NCBI GenBank assembly: GCA_037447655.1
Contig: JBBHKE010001611.1
Coordinates: forward strand, 115,069-179,068
DNA from: Zygnema cylindricum
Taxonomy: Eukaryota; Streptophyta; Zygnematophyceae; Zygnematales; Zygnemataceae
Direction: 5' to 3'
Length of the DNA: 64,000 bases
Made by a program: the position numbers and the translations under genes
Shown here: piece by piece, positions 22,251 through 32,609 of the stretch
Position numbering within the stretch: the stretch's first letter is position 1
How the letters are laid out: each line of letters opens with the position of its first letter
Notes under the pieces: generated by a model
Seen by the model: the letters and a program-made list of their open reading frames with translations, nothing else
Databases searched by the model: none
Told to the model about the DNA's origin: nothing

Positions 22251-25060
22251 TCCCCAACTGGCCTGCTAGTTTCTCTGTAGGGAGAGAGAGAAGAAGAGAG
22301 AGAAGAATAGACAACTGACCTGCTAGGATCTCTATAGGGAGAGAGAAGCTCCGGAGCCGGAATGATTCCCGCAAGCATGGCACACTCGCTAAGAGTCAGA
22401 TTGGAGGGATGTTTTCCAAAATAAAGAGCAGAAGCAGCCTCGATTCCGTGCACTCCATGGCCCCAATAAATCTGCAGCAGCTTAAAATAAGTTTACTTGG
22501 GTCAAACACTGAAAGAATGGGACAAAAACAAGTCATATTATTCAATAAGGAATTGTATGGTCACTACCTGGAAACAGATATGATGACTGCAAATTACAAC
22601 AACAGACTACAATTTTCAAAACCTCTTTTCTTTTCTGCCCCTTCTAGCCCAGCACAACTGCTCTTTGGAAAACTACAAAACTATTCATAAAATTATATAA
22701 ATATACAGAATTGTATATTGCTATACATCATTCCCGCCAGCTAAATAATCATAAACTTAAAACGAGGCAAGAATCTAAACTTTGCAGGGAAAAACAAATC
22801 CGCCACATTGCCCACCACTATTAGTGTTAAGAACACTAATTCGATCAAACGCCGAGACAGAACATTTTGCGAGTGGACCGTGGCCGGTCACTTTAAGTGG
22901 ACGTGGATGCAGTGCGATGCCTGAAATAAGTCACCGTGTTAAGGAAGAGAGCGAGGGAGGGAGAGGAGGGAGGAGGAGGAGGGGGAGGGAGGAGGGAGGG
23001 AGGGAGGGAGGGAGGGAAGGAGGGAGGGAGGGAGGGAAGGCACCTTATTAAGATAGAGATGAAGAATGTCCCACTTAGACATTCTTTTCTCGATATCGCC
23101 AACAGAATCTCCAAGTTTTCGAGCCCATTTGCGTTCATTGTTGAGAAACACATTTTTAACCAGCTGTTACCTCCCAGGCCCCACAATCATTTTCAGAATA
23201 CACTACATAACATAATTGCAGATATCCATAAAAGAAAGAAGAATTCAAAATGACTGTTATTTTTTGTTATATTAAATGGTATACTATTTTCCAGGCAGTA
23301 ACTGAACCTCTTGTTATATCTGCTGCATAAAAGAACTACAAAGTAACTTATTTCAAATTAAAGGACTAGGAGCTGTAATACATATCTTTCAGGTTTAAAC
23401 TTTCTCAAGATTTTTGTTCCAGAAAATGCAATATGGCAAGATGGAAAAAAGAATGAAGACAGAAAGAAGGAAGACAAACACTGTTTTGAATAATCTTCAT
23501 AAGATGTCGCCTATTACGTCAATTAAAGTGCAAAATGAGACTTCTCTCTTGCCCACTGCCCAAAAAACAAATGAACGCACAACACTGATCACTTTGTGTG
23601 ATAAAAGTGTGATAGAAAATAATGCACGCTCTCTCACTAAAAGCAAATGATAAAACATCTCATTCATTTTATTTTTTTGGACGGAACAAAATCATCCAAA
23701 AAGTGTGACAATCCCAAAAGTGTTACAAATGTCCAAATATGTTACAAATGTCCAAATGTAGTACAATTGTCCAAAAGAGTTACAAATGTTCAAAAGTGTA
23801 ACAAATGTCCAAAAATGTGACAAATGTCCTAAGTGTTACAAATGCGAAAAGTGCTATGATACCAAAAAGTGTAACAGAGGCCCAAAAGTGTTACATATGT
23901 CCCATAATGTTACATATTTCACAAAGTATTACAAATGTCCAAATGTTTACAAATGTCCAAAACTGTTACAAATGACAAAAAGTGTTACAAATGACCAAAG
24001 TGTACAAAAGTCTGAAAGAGTTATTGAATGTCCAGAAGTGTGACAACTTTTTTTACGAATCAAGATAATCAAAAAATATGATAAGAATGTTCTTTCGACA
24101 AAAAAAAAAAGACCCTTGCATGTGACAAATGAAACCCAAAAGGGTGACAAATGTGACCTGCTGAGTGATGGTGCTCCCTCCTCCAGTCCTCGCAAGAGAC
24201 AAAACGGCCCTTGAAATCCCTTTCGGATCGAAACCTTGGTGGTCGAAAAAGCGTCGATCTTCCGAAGCTATCACAGCCTGCCACATGTAGGCCGGAATTT
24301 CTGTTGGACGGAGAGGATTTCCCGGCTTGTTCGGCTCTTTCTGGGAACTGAACCCTCCTGGACCAATCGTAGCAATTACCGTCCCGTGACAGTCATACAG
24401 TGTGGTTGGAGGTCTATTTTCAATAGGAACAGAGGAATCGTTTGGACTTTGTTCATTAAATAATTTTTTCCATCGTCGCCAAAAATCGGGAGGGAGAGCT
24501 GAACAGAGGGATTGAAATAACGCCGCAATTCCTCCGAAGAAAAGGGCGACTGAGAGAGTTTGGAGGGAGATATTGATAGTGTTAGGGTGAAAGAATTTCG
24601 TCAGTTTGTTGTTGTTGTTTCCTCCTGGTTCTGCTGTTTTCACCTGGCTGTTAGCAAGAGTGACTAGCGGAGGAACAGGAGAGGAAAGAGGGGTGAGAGA
24701 GTGAGGAAATGATGTCGTTGGAAAGGGGAGGAGAAAAGAGCCTTCCAAGGATATTTTTTGTTTTTGTAATGATGTGAGAGGTGAATCGACAACATCTTGT
24801 GTAACAGTAGATTCTGGATTTAGAACAGATTCTTTTTTCTTTTCTTGTCTTCGTTTTTGTTTTTCTTTTTGTTTTTCTCGATCTTTGGAAGAGGAGTTCG
24901 ACTCCAGAAAAAGACAAACTTCAGGAGAAGAACTTAAGGAAGCTTCCAGGAAAGAAGCGCATGAGAGGGACGACATGGCGTTAGGCTCTGCGAGAGGAGA
25001 ATCACAAAAAAGACATGTGTTCGAATTAAATGGAAAAAAGGTGGTTGAAAGAAGTGTCAA
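12193..25060 (-). CDS. Class A penicillin-binding protein (plastid peptidoglycan synthase), 20 exons plus gap
   Basis: Polymerises lipid II glycan chains and cross-links stem peptides, probably in the plastid envelope. Exons: 25060-24158, 23163-23044, 22471-22320, 22080-21921, 21073-21014, 20522-20329, 19946-19884, 19234-19154, 18348-18283, 17747-17645, 17086-17022, 16392-16308, 15503-15426, 14868-14791, 14507-14427, gap, 13698-13630, 13289-13164, 12860-12812, 12638-12580, 12360-12193. Phases fit at every junction outside the gap; about 920 codons seen. The Ser-rich N-terminus resembles a transit peptide, and one membrane segment (SLQTLSVALFFGGIAALF) follows. Glycosyltransferase 51 motifs: EDRRFFDHQG with catalytic Glu, GGSTITQQ, KWDILHLYLNK. 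Transpeptidase motifs: SxxK in PPGSTFKP, SxN in VRSLNVPTV, KTG in AGKTGTSDG. An Ala/Glu-rich coiled insert lies between the domains. All GT-AG introns. Exon 20 and the start codon (next Met at residue 29) are less certain. Confidence 0.92.
13797..14399. other. Assembly gap (603 N)
   Basis: Run of N inside the penicillin-binding protein gene. The exon before it ends HPPRIITK and the exon after begins PQVERRGTL. Family members normally have a short stretch with a D-x-x-G turn between these, so one small exon is probably hidden. Frames crossing the N run are artefacts. Confidence 0.9.
15095..15314. mobile_element. MITE in PBP intron 13
   Basis: The ends are inverted copies: ACCGCGTATCACTATTAACG on the left and, inverted, TACACCGCGTATCTCTATTA on the right. 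Inside the ends the arms stay complementary for about 90 bases, including GTGCACA and a TCAGATTACTAATCTGA palindrome. It has no coding capacity. Confidence 0.75.
16441..16580. mobile_element. Short MITE (140 bp) in PBP intron 11
   Basis: Terminal inverted repeat TACACTGACCATCGCTATTA, with one mismatch at the other end (TACATTGACC...). Arms continue through GAGTTA-like words. Related to the element at 58,947 and to the wider TACACYG-AATCGYTATTA family. Confidence 0.8.
16711..16921. mobile_element. MITE in PBP intron 11
   Basis: Left end TGCACCGTGAATCACTATTA, right end inverted TACATTAAGTATCGCTATTA. Internal words GTGCACA/GTGCATG and GGATCGATAATCCGA match the other long-armed elements in this window. 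It sits 130 bases from the 16441-16580 element. Confidence 0.72.
18001..18056. repeat. (GA)n microsatellite
   Basis: About 28 GA units in PBP intron 9, directly abutting a truncated inverted-repeat element on its right. Confidence 0.95.
18057..18260. mobile_element. Left-truncated MITE in PBP intron 9
   Basis: The left edge begins inside the terminal repeat (GCTATTAGCGTTAA) right at the GA microsatellite. The right edge is complete (AACGCCATTAGCGAATCACAGTGTA). The microsatellite probably replaced the first dozen bases. Confidence 0.65.
18498..18720. mobile_element. MITE with about 100-bp arms in PBP intron 8
   Basis: Left TACACCATTAATCGTTATTG; the right end is inverted and diverged. Arms share CTTTTCTTYGTGCAC and GGATTGTCAATC in mirror orientation, so the whole element can form a near-complete hairpin. 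Confidence 0.75.
21497..21900. mobile_element. Nested MITEs in PBP intron 4
   Basis: The outer element starts TACACCGTGAATCACTATCA at 21497 and ends CATTCACGGAGTA at 21900, only 20 bases from the exon 4 donor. An inner element starts TACACCATCCATACTTATTA at 21607 and runs to about 21812, with GTGCACA and GTGTGCAT words in mirrored arms. Confidence 0.65.
22195..22246. repeat. (GA)n microsatellite
   Basis: About 26 GA units in PBP intron 3, followed directly by a diverged duplicate of the exon 3 end. Confidence 0.95.
22247..22345 (-). repeat. Duplicated end of PBP exon 3 including the donor
   Basis: The sequence coding SPYRDPSR with its donor (AGCAG then GTCAGT, exon end 22320) is copied about 60 bases further into intron 3 as SPYRETSR. 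In the copy the donor reads AGCAG then GCCAGT. The true exon end is fixed by phase with exon 4. Confidence 0.65.
22950..23040. repeat. GGGA/GGA purine repeat beside PBP exon 2
   Basis: Mainly GGAGGGAGG units on the plus strand. The tract begins 4 bases after the exon 2 donor and fills the start of intron 2. On the transcript it is a pyrimidine (CCCTCC) run. Confidence 0.85.
23690..24050. repeat. 18-bp minisatellite in PBP intron 1
   Basis: About 20 degenerate units of AAAGTGTTACAAATGTCC. Diverged copies (AAAAGGGTGACAAATGTGAC) recur at 24141-24157, up to the exon 1 donor. No coding role. Confidence 0.85.
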
Positions 25061-25953
25061 AAAGAGGCTTCTAGAGATGTAATGTCAGCTTTCATATGTG
25101 GCAATATTGAGAGAGGTAATGTGGACGACTGGTGAGAGAGATAGCGAGGGAGGGAGAGAATGGGAGAGAGCGAGAGAGTGGAGCGAACGGGAGAGAGAGA
25201 ATGAGACTACAGTAGTGGAGAAATACAAGAAGCCCTTTGACAGGAAAGTCTAGATAATAAGGGAAGGGAAGATTGGAGGTAATGTAAGGATGCATTTGAA
25301 CCAACGCCAAGCTTCCCATTGGCCATCACCAATAGTGCGGACCACAGCATTTAAGGTGAGTGTCTATCGATTTAGGAATGATAAATATTGTCTATTGCAT
25401 GTGTGAGAAGGTTTACGTGCAGTGGTAATTAATGATATAGTATGAACCATAGCTGAAATGTGTGAAAAGAACATCTATACGAAAACAATAGGAATGCTAT
25501 ATCCTGTGAGTATTATAAACGGGTTTTTCTAGCGGGTGAAACTTCATTGACGCCGTTGCGCTCCCGTTCGCAATAGCTGGCCATCTTGTGACCGTCAAGA
25601 TCAGAATCCTACGGCATGAACTTCATAAATGGAAACTGCAAGGAAACAGTAGCAATGGAGATTCACCCTGACAAGGTATGAGGCGTTTCCAATTTCGCAC
25701 ACTTAAAATATCGTTTGTACAATATTGTATGGTGTGATACGTGGACATAGCATACAATAACACATACAATAACGTACCGTACTGTACAGCTCATTTCGTA
25801 CGGCTAATTGTCACCAACGGAAATCTGTCAAGCCTCTTGGGGGGGTTAGCGGCAATTCCCTGTCCCGTGAAACAAAATTGTTGTATTGTTTCACTCCAAG
25901 TTTTGTTGCCCTATTCTAAATTATCTGACCTAAACCTGGCAAAACATTAACGC
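25061..25953. other. Upstream region of the PBP gene
   Basis: This should contain the promoter and 5' UTR. A GA-rich tract lies at 25,120-25,205, within 150 bases of the start codon, and could be a GAGA-type core promoter region. No TATA box is convincing. Nothing else recognised. Confidence 0.4.
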
Positions 25954-26525
25954 TACACCAATCGTTATTAGCGTTATGAACGCTATATCGGCACCCCCAA
26001 TCTTTGACCCCAAAACCTGAAATAGAATTACTAACACTATTTTATTTTCTACGTTAGTTAAGGCTTTGGTAAATTAGCGTTAATAATTCAAATTTATGAT
26101 CTTCTTGAATAGTGTGGTGTACGGACGTGTCACTCCGTAAAAAATGGTACTTTGTTAAGTAAAGAAGTACGAAACATGGATTAAAATAATCGCGATCACA
26201 CGTAAAACTGCTCTCTGAATAAAAGGCAGAATGAGATCGTACCTATTTTAGTGTAGAGATATTAATCGCGTATTAATTATACGGCAGAAAACCCAAATTA
26301 GAGTTATGAATAAATTGGAGTAAAAGGACGCGATGGATTACTATTTGTTTTACCTATTTTAATCTGAGGATCTTGATGGCAGATCCGTTGTACCCAAATA
26401 AGCGTTACATATCAATTAGAGTAAATCTTTTTTCCAAATCTTGAAAAACTCAAATTAGCATTATTAACGCTAATTAATTTTTAACAATAATAATTTAAAA
26501 AGGATAATAACGATTGGCGGTGAAG
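25954..26525. mobile_element. MITE, long form (about 570 bp)
   Basis: Starts TACACCAATCGTTATTAGCG and ends with its inverted partner (AATAACGATTGGCGGTGA). The left half contains GAACGCTATATCGGCACCCC and GTGTGGTGTACGGACGTG. Both words recur in the elements at 55,307 and 55,560, and the first also at 48,505, which ties these copies into one family. Confidence 0.78.
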
Positions 26526-27019
26526 TTAACACATAATACTAATTTATTTATAGATTCCCAGAGTGTACAGAACTGTAGCCCCTAAGTCCGTGTTTACATC
26601 GTCGATCTTTAACAAGTTTGAGCGATTTACTCCCGGCTTTATGAATCGAAATGCGAGTGCACTTTTCCGTGTCAACACACTCACTATCCCTCGTCGACGC
26701 CGGTACCTTCACTTTTCTGTACTTTAAAACAAAATAACAAGCAATTCTTGTACGGGATGACACTTTTTGTACATTACACTTTTTAGATATCTCTTAAACT
26801 CACTGTAAATGACACTTACCTATACTAGGGAAATAGAATAGGGTTTTACTATAAAAAACGCAATGGTGAAACCATCAAAGTACAAAACATGATTGAGATG
26901 GAAAATTGTTGACAACCATTAAAGGTAAGAGTTGGGGAAACCAAAAGGACTAACAAACCTTTCAAAAACTAAGGGCAAGAAACCAAAAGCTAAAAAAACA
27001 AATAAACAAACAAAAACCA
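26526..27019. other. Spacer before the copia element
   Basis: No gene or clear repeat. The AC-rich right end (26,990-27,019) directly precedes the copia 5' LTR. Confidence 0.45.
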
Positions 27020-27359
27020 TGTAGAGATTAGTGATTTCTTAGGTATTTTCTAGGTCTTCAAATAGAAAAGAAAAGAGACTAGATAATTAGTCCGCCTGAC
27101 TCCTAATCTCTCTCAAGTTCCCACACTTGTAGACACTGAAGACTTAGGAGAGAGAGAGGAAGTCATGGTTGAGGGAGGAGAGGACAAGAAGATAGTGGAG
27201 AATAAGAGTGATAAAGTCACTTTTACACAAAAAGGTGAGTCCGGTAAGACTCGCACCTTTAACCGGCAGAGCGAGGCGTAGCCGTCCGCTCTAACCGGTA
27301 AGTAAAAGAAAACCGTTGAAAAATATAGGGTCCGATAAGTATTTATAGATGTAAGTGTA
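27020..27359 (+). repeat. Copia 5' LTR (at least the conserved part)
   Basis: Begins TGTAGAGATTAGTGATTTCT and matches the 3' copy to GATGTAAGTGTA with scattered changes. It lacks a 50-base internal duplication found in the 3' copy. Confidence 0.8.
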
Positions 27360-28030
27360 TCATAAACCATTTAACTAGTTATGGGGACGTAGCATAACAT
27401 AGAACCAGTTATACGATACCCCGCATGAAATAAATGTACCGGACAATTGTTTGAACAAACAACATTAAAAGTTGGTCTACTTTGGACGGCTCCCATGAGG
27501 GCCGACATCACGGAATGACCATCTTGGCTGTTTATGGACATAACGTCACCAAATGACACGTGGCAGACTTACATTGCTTTACTGAATTCAATGAGTACTT
27601 CAGAACAAATTAAAGGGCGACAAAGGTCTCCGGCTAAGCCACGTTGTACACCTACCCTACAAAAGGTACCACGGCTTATGTACCTTACTTTACCATACAG
27701 TCTTCGGATTGGATATAAACTTCAATAATAGAGGTTTCGAGAGGGATTTTAGGACTTAGGAAAATATGAGGCAACCGCCTCTCTCCCAACAAGCTTGTAT
27801 AAAAAAGGCTAACTTTGGCCGCTTATAATTAACTACTCATTTGAGCAAATTTGTAGATATCTCTTGCGTCTGACTCAGGGGAGTCGGGCCCTCAAAGAGG
27901 TGAGGTAAATCACATCTGTTAGGGTTCAGACTGACTGTTATTCTTGTGCAAAGTGGGAGTGAGAGGAAGGCTGAGGAGGCCGTCGGTAATCTATGGAGGT
28001 CCACTTGGATTCGGTGGCGTCAAATTCAAT

Positions 28031-31000
28031 ATGGGAGCCGAACAAATAGAGGAGACGGATGATAGTGAAAAAAAAGGCATTATCATTGACAAAGGAAAAG
28101 GGAAGGGAAAGGAGAATCTTACTCCGATCGCTCCAGTCATTGCATCTGGGTCAGCTACAAGGACAGTCAAAACAAAGGCAAATGATGCAGAGATCTGGGA
28201 CTACAGTAATGAAGTAGCAAAACATCTTATCCTTAGGCACCTCAATCAAGAAGTAGCTACCCCTCATCTAATGGTAGTCAAAGCAACAAACATCTAGGAA
28301 GCTATTGTTGATGAATACAAGAGCACTACACTTCAACAACAACAACTAGCTGTTCAGAGGATCAACTCATACTTTCACAAAGGGGGCAAAATGTTGGATT
28401 TTTGCAATGATTTAGCAGAACTCTTCATAGAGCTTGAAAGTGCTAAAAGGTAGCTGACAAAAAAACAAAATGTAAACAGTCTAATCATGAAACTGTCGGA
28501 TGAGTACAAAAACATAGTAAATCGTGTACAAGAGCTGCCAGATCATAGGTGAATTTGGAACTCAGTGGTAGGAATGATTCTTGTTCGTGAAAACACCATG
28601 GAGATTTGTAGAGGGGGGGAGAGTGCACACACACTCGTTGCCGAAACAGACTATGGGATCGAGACTTTTAGAAACCTTACAAGAAATTTGGAGGAGGAAA
28701 TCGAGGCAATCAAGGAGAAAGACTTGAAAGGGGTGCTCCGAAAGGAGTATGTCGTTTCTGCAAAAAGTTTGGACACTATATGGCTGATTGGAACCGGGTG
28801 GCGAAACGAAGAAACAAAAAGGGATCCGAAAAACCAAACTCGGGTGGAAAAAAAAAGGTATTTGCGGCTATAGAAGTGGAAGAGGACAATATAGAGGATC
28901 TGAATGAAGAAATTGACGACCACTTTTGAACGAACAGCTGGAGAAGAAGGAGACCAAGTCTAAAATTCCAAGATTTAAAAGTGTGCCTTCGGAGGTATGA
29001 GAGAACTTGAGGAAGGATGGATTATTGATTCTAGGGCATCTATGCAAATGTGTAGAGAGAAGAGTTTGTTTATGAGTCTTAAGAAGATTTTTTCAGTTGA
29101 TATAGGATATGGAGATGGTAGGGTTGTAAATACTACCTTAGTAGGGTCGGTTGATCTGAAAGTCCAGGTAGAATGAAAAGTATACATGGTAACCCTCAAA
29201 AGTGTTCTCTATCTACCTCAACTGAACAAAAACCTCATATCTAGCTTTGTACTAGATGATAAAGGGTTTGAAACTAATACTAAGAAGGGTGTCTTCACAG
29301 CTAGCTTTGACGGTAACACTTATTTCATACCTGTGAAAGGAAGTCAATGAATGTTCAGATTGGTTCTGAGTAATGGAAAGAAATGACTTTTGTATTTGTG
29401 TGTGAATGATATGATGATGTGGCACAAAAGACTTGGACATCTACATGCAGAAAAATTAAAAGAAATGAAAGAAAAGCGAGTGATAGAGGGAATGCATTTT
29501 GGAAATGATGAAGTATTAGGAGATTGCATTCGATTTGCTTAAGGGAAAATACATAAGATACCGTTTCCTAAAACTGCCACCGATAGACGACTGCAAATAC
29601 TAGATCTAGTACACAATGATTTATAGGGACCAGCCAGAGTTCCCTCACCTAGAGGAAAGAGGTATATGATAACTATGACAGGCGATAGGTCTAGGTATTC
29701 TACGGTTTACTTTATCACACATAAGTCACAAGCAGCCAGATGATTCATAAGATATAAAGCTTGGGGTGAAAAGTTACATGAGACACTTATCAAGAGAATA
29801 ACAAGTGATAACAGGGGGAATATACCTCAAATCAGTTTGAGGAATATTTTAAAGGGGAGGAGATTCAACACCATAAACCTGTTCGCCATAATCCTGAACA
29901 AAATGGGGTTGCAAAAAGACTAAAAAACTTTAGGGAAGAGTGCAAAGTGTATGCTGAATGACAAAAAGATAGCAATAAGATTTTGGGCAAAGGCCATGAA
30001 CAGTGCCAATTATCTCCAAAATAAAATACTAACATCTGTTGTAAAAGACACAACACCTTATGAAAGATGGATACGCACAAAACCAGTTTTAACTCATCTC
30101 AAGGTCTTCATAAGTCAAAATGGAAATTACACTTGAGAGGGAGACCAGAATATCTATTGGGGTATGATGTTGACACAAAAGGATATACAGTGTATGACAT
30201 TGAGAGAAAGGATCTAGTCTTCGCCAAGCACTTAGTGGTAATGGATGAAGGGAAATCCATAGATGCATTTAAATATACAAAAATTATATGAGTCACATTC
30301 GAAAATGAGAAAGTTGATGTCATAAAAGTGCTCCCACAGTAAAGGTAATAGCAGAGGAACTAGCCGTTAATGAAATTCATAGCAAAGATGAACAGTTTTA
30401 AAATGCTGTGAATTAACTCGAAACAGATAGAATGAAACAAGAGGAAGATAAAAGATATATGAATTCAAATGAAAGGGGAGATGAAGAAAAGAAAGAAGAA
30501 ATCTGAGAATGCCATCAATATCAGCTTCAGAGTTTGAGGGAGGACGAAGAAGCAACAAACGAATTTAGGAAAGACAACTGAATAACAAGGTTACTAAGCT
30601 GTCACACCCAAGTGAGCCAGAGAGATATATGGAGGTAGTGAACAATACGGAGAAAAAATAGTAGATCACTGCCATAAATAAGTAGATGGCTTATATTATA
30701 GAGGCACCACATGGGAGCTGGTGGACTACCCAACAGACAAAAAAACCGATAGGATGTAAGTGGATTTTCAAACTTAAACTAAATCCTGACAACACTATTG
30801 AGAGATATAAGGCTTGGCTAGTGGTATAAATGGTATATACAGAAAGAAGGGATTGATTGTGAGGAGACCTTTGCTTCAGTAATGAGATTCCCATCCGTCC
30901 GAATTCTCCTAAGCTTCGCAGCAGCGGAAGACATGGAGGTTCATCAGATAGACATAAAAATTGCTTTCCTTAATGGAAAACTTAAAAAATAGATCTTCAT

Positions 31001-32196
31001 GAAGCTGCCAGAGGGGTTTGTGAAAATGTGTGAGGAAAACAAGGTATGCAGGTTAATAAAGTCACTGTATAGACTGAAATAAGCTCCAAGGCAACGGAAC
31101 AAGGCATTGGATGAATTTGTGACCGGACTTGGTTAAATAATGATTAGCTTAAATCACTCAATTTACTTGTTTGAAGATGATGAATGTGTTATCTTTATTG
31201 AAGTGTATGTTGATAATTTACTTTTTTTAAGTCAGTCATTGGAAAAGATAAGTAAGCTAAAGATAGACTTAAAGGGGTGGTTTGATATGAAAAACTTAGG
31301 AGAGGCTAAATATATCTTACGAATTCAAATGGAAAGGGATATGGGGAAAAAAATCATCAGATTAACACAAAAAAAGGCAATAGGAATTATGTTGGAAAAT
31401 TTCCAAATAGTGAAAGCCAACAATTGCTCTACTCCAATGGAATTGAAGAAAGTGAGTGAGGGGAGTTGGGATGAAGCAATTGTTGTCTGAGACATTCACA
31501 TGAGTGAAGAAGAGGAAGCATTCATGATAGGTATTCTATATACACAGGTTGTAGGCAGTTTGATTTACTTTATGAACTACACTAGGCGTGATATTGCAAC
31601 GGCAGTAGGAATTCTGAGTATGAGTCTTAATGATCATAAAAATAGAGATTAGGAGGCAGCAAAGAGAGGCATGAGATATCTGTTGGGAACTTAGGAGTTG
31701 TGGTTGCATTTGGGTGGGGACAATATTGATATCACTACATGGAGTGTTGCCAGTTATCGAGATGCTTTGAGGAGATGCACTTCAGGATATGTATTGTATG
31801 TTGGTAAAGGTGCTTGCTGTTAGAGTAGTAAGCAACAAAAAGTGAGTTCCCAGTCCACCATGGAGGCTGAGTATATGGCCTCTTGTTCAACAGTGAAAGA
31901 GTTGATGTGGATTAAGTCATTGTTGCAAGATTTTGGTTTCATGAAGGTTGGGACACATAAAATATTTTGCGATGATCAGGCTGCAATAGCTATTGCAGAA
32001 AATCAAAATATCACTTTAAAACAAAACATATGGATATAAGATTAAGCTTTGTAAGGGAAAAAGTAGAGAACAAAGTGATCAGTTTGGAATATAAGCCGGA
32101 TAGGGAGATGATAGCTGACATGATGACAAAGCCTGTTCCCTCTCATAAATTAAACTTTTGTAGAGTTAGATGTGGACTGAAACTTAAAATAGACTA
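28031..32196 (+). pseudogene. Broken copia gag-pol
   Basis: Reading along the plus strand: a gag region from about 28,031 (MGAEQIEETDDSEKKG); a protease/integrase part from about 29,000 with WHKRLGHLHAEKL (GAG-pre-integrase HxxxxH type) at 29,421 and a YERW motif near 30,058; reverse transcriptase from 30,740 (KWIFKLKLNPD) through VYVDNLLFL at 31,206, where the second catalytic Asp of YVDD is Asn; and RNase H around 31,840-32,040 (STMEAEYMA, DDQAAIAIAEN). More than fifteen in-frame stops and several shifts break it. No active polymerase can be made. Confidence 0.85.
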
Positions 32197-32210
32197 GAAA
32201 ATAAGGAGAG

Positions 32211-32602
32211 TGTAGAAATTAGTGATTTCTTAGGTATTTTCTAGGTATTCAAATACAAAAGAAAGAGATTAGATAATTAGTCCGCCTGACTCATAATCTC
32301 TCTCTCTCAAGTTCCCACACTTGTTGTAGTCACTGAAAACTTAGGAGAGAGAGAGGAAGCCATGGATGACGGAGGGGAGGACACTTAAGAGAGAGAGAGA
32401 GGAGGCCATGGTTGAGGGAGGGGAGGACAAGAAGATAGTGGAGAATAAGAGTGACAAAGTCACTCTTACACAAAAAGGTGAGTCCGGTAGGACTTAAACC
32501 TTTAACTGGCAGAGCGAGGCGTAGCCGTCGGCTCTAACCGATAAGTCGTAGAAGATCATTGAAGTATATAGGATTTGATAACTACTTATAGATGTAAGTG
32601 TA
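32211..32602 (+). repeat. Copia 3' LTR
   Basis: Starts TGTAGAAATTAGTGATTTCT after the purine tract. Contains an extra tandem copy of about 50 bases (ACTTAAGAGAGAGAG...CCATGGTTGAGGGAGG) relative to the 5' LTR, which accounts for the length difference. Confidence 0.8.
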
Positions 32603-32609
32603 GTCGTCC

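Larger units (their letters stand above)
27020..32602 (+). mobile_element. Degenerate Ty1/copia LTR retrotransposon
   Basis: Direct LTR-like repeats (27020-27359 and 32211-32602) flank a broken gag-pol in the order gag, integrase, reverse transcriptase, RNase H, which defines Ty1/copia. A purine tract (AAAATAAGGAGAG, 32198-32210) precedes the right repeat as expected for a polypurine tract. I found no matching target duplication, and the outer edges of the LTRs are uncertain because the two copies stop matching after GTAAGTGTA. Many stops: an old, inactive copy. Confidence 0.85.

Noticed and set aside
23690-24050. Possible CRISPR-like array of short repeats
   Set aside because: Units are contiguous and degenerate with no unique spacers, in an intron of a eukaryotic gene: a minisatellite.
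27235-27305. tRNA-like segment on the minus strand in the copia LTR, also at 32,480-32,550
   Set aside because: It has a D-arm-like GGTTAGAGCGGACGGCT and a B-box-like GGTTTAAGTCC, but no acceptor stem pairs and the T stem is imperfect in both copies. At most a tRNA-derived scrap.
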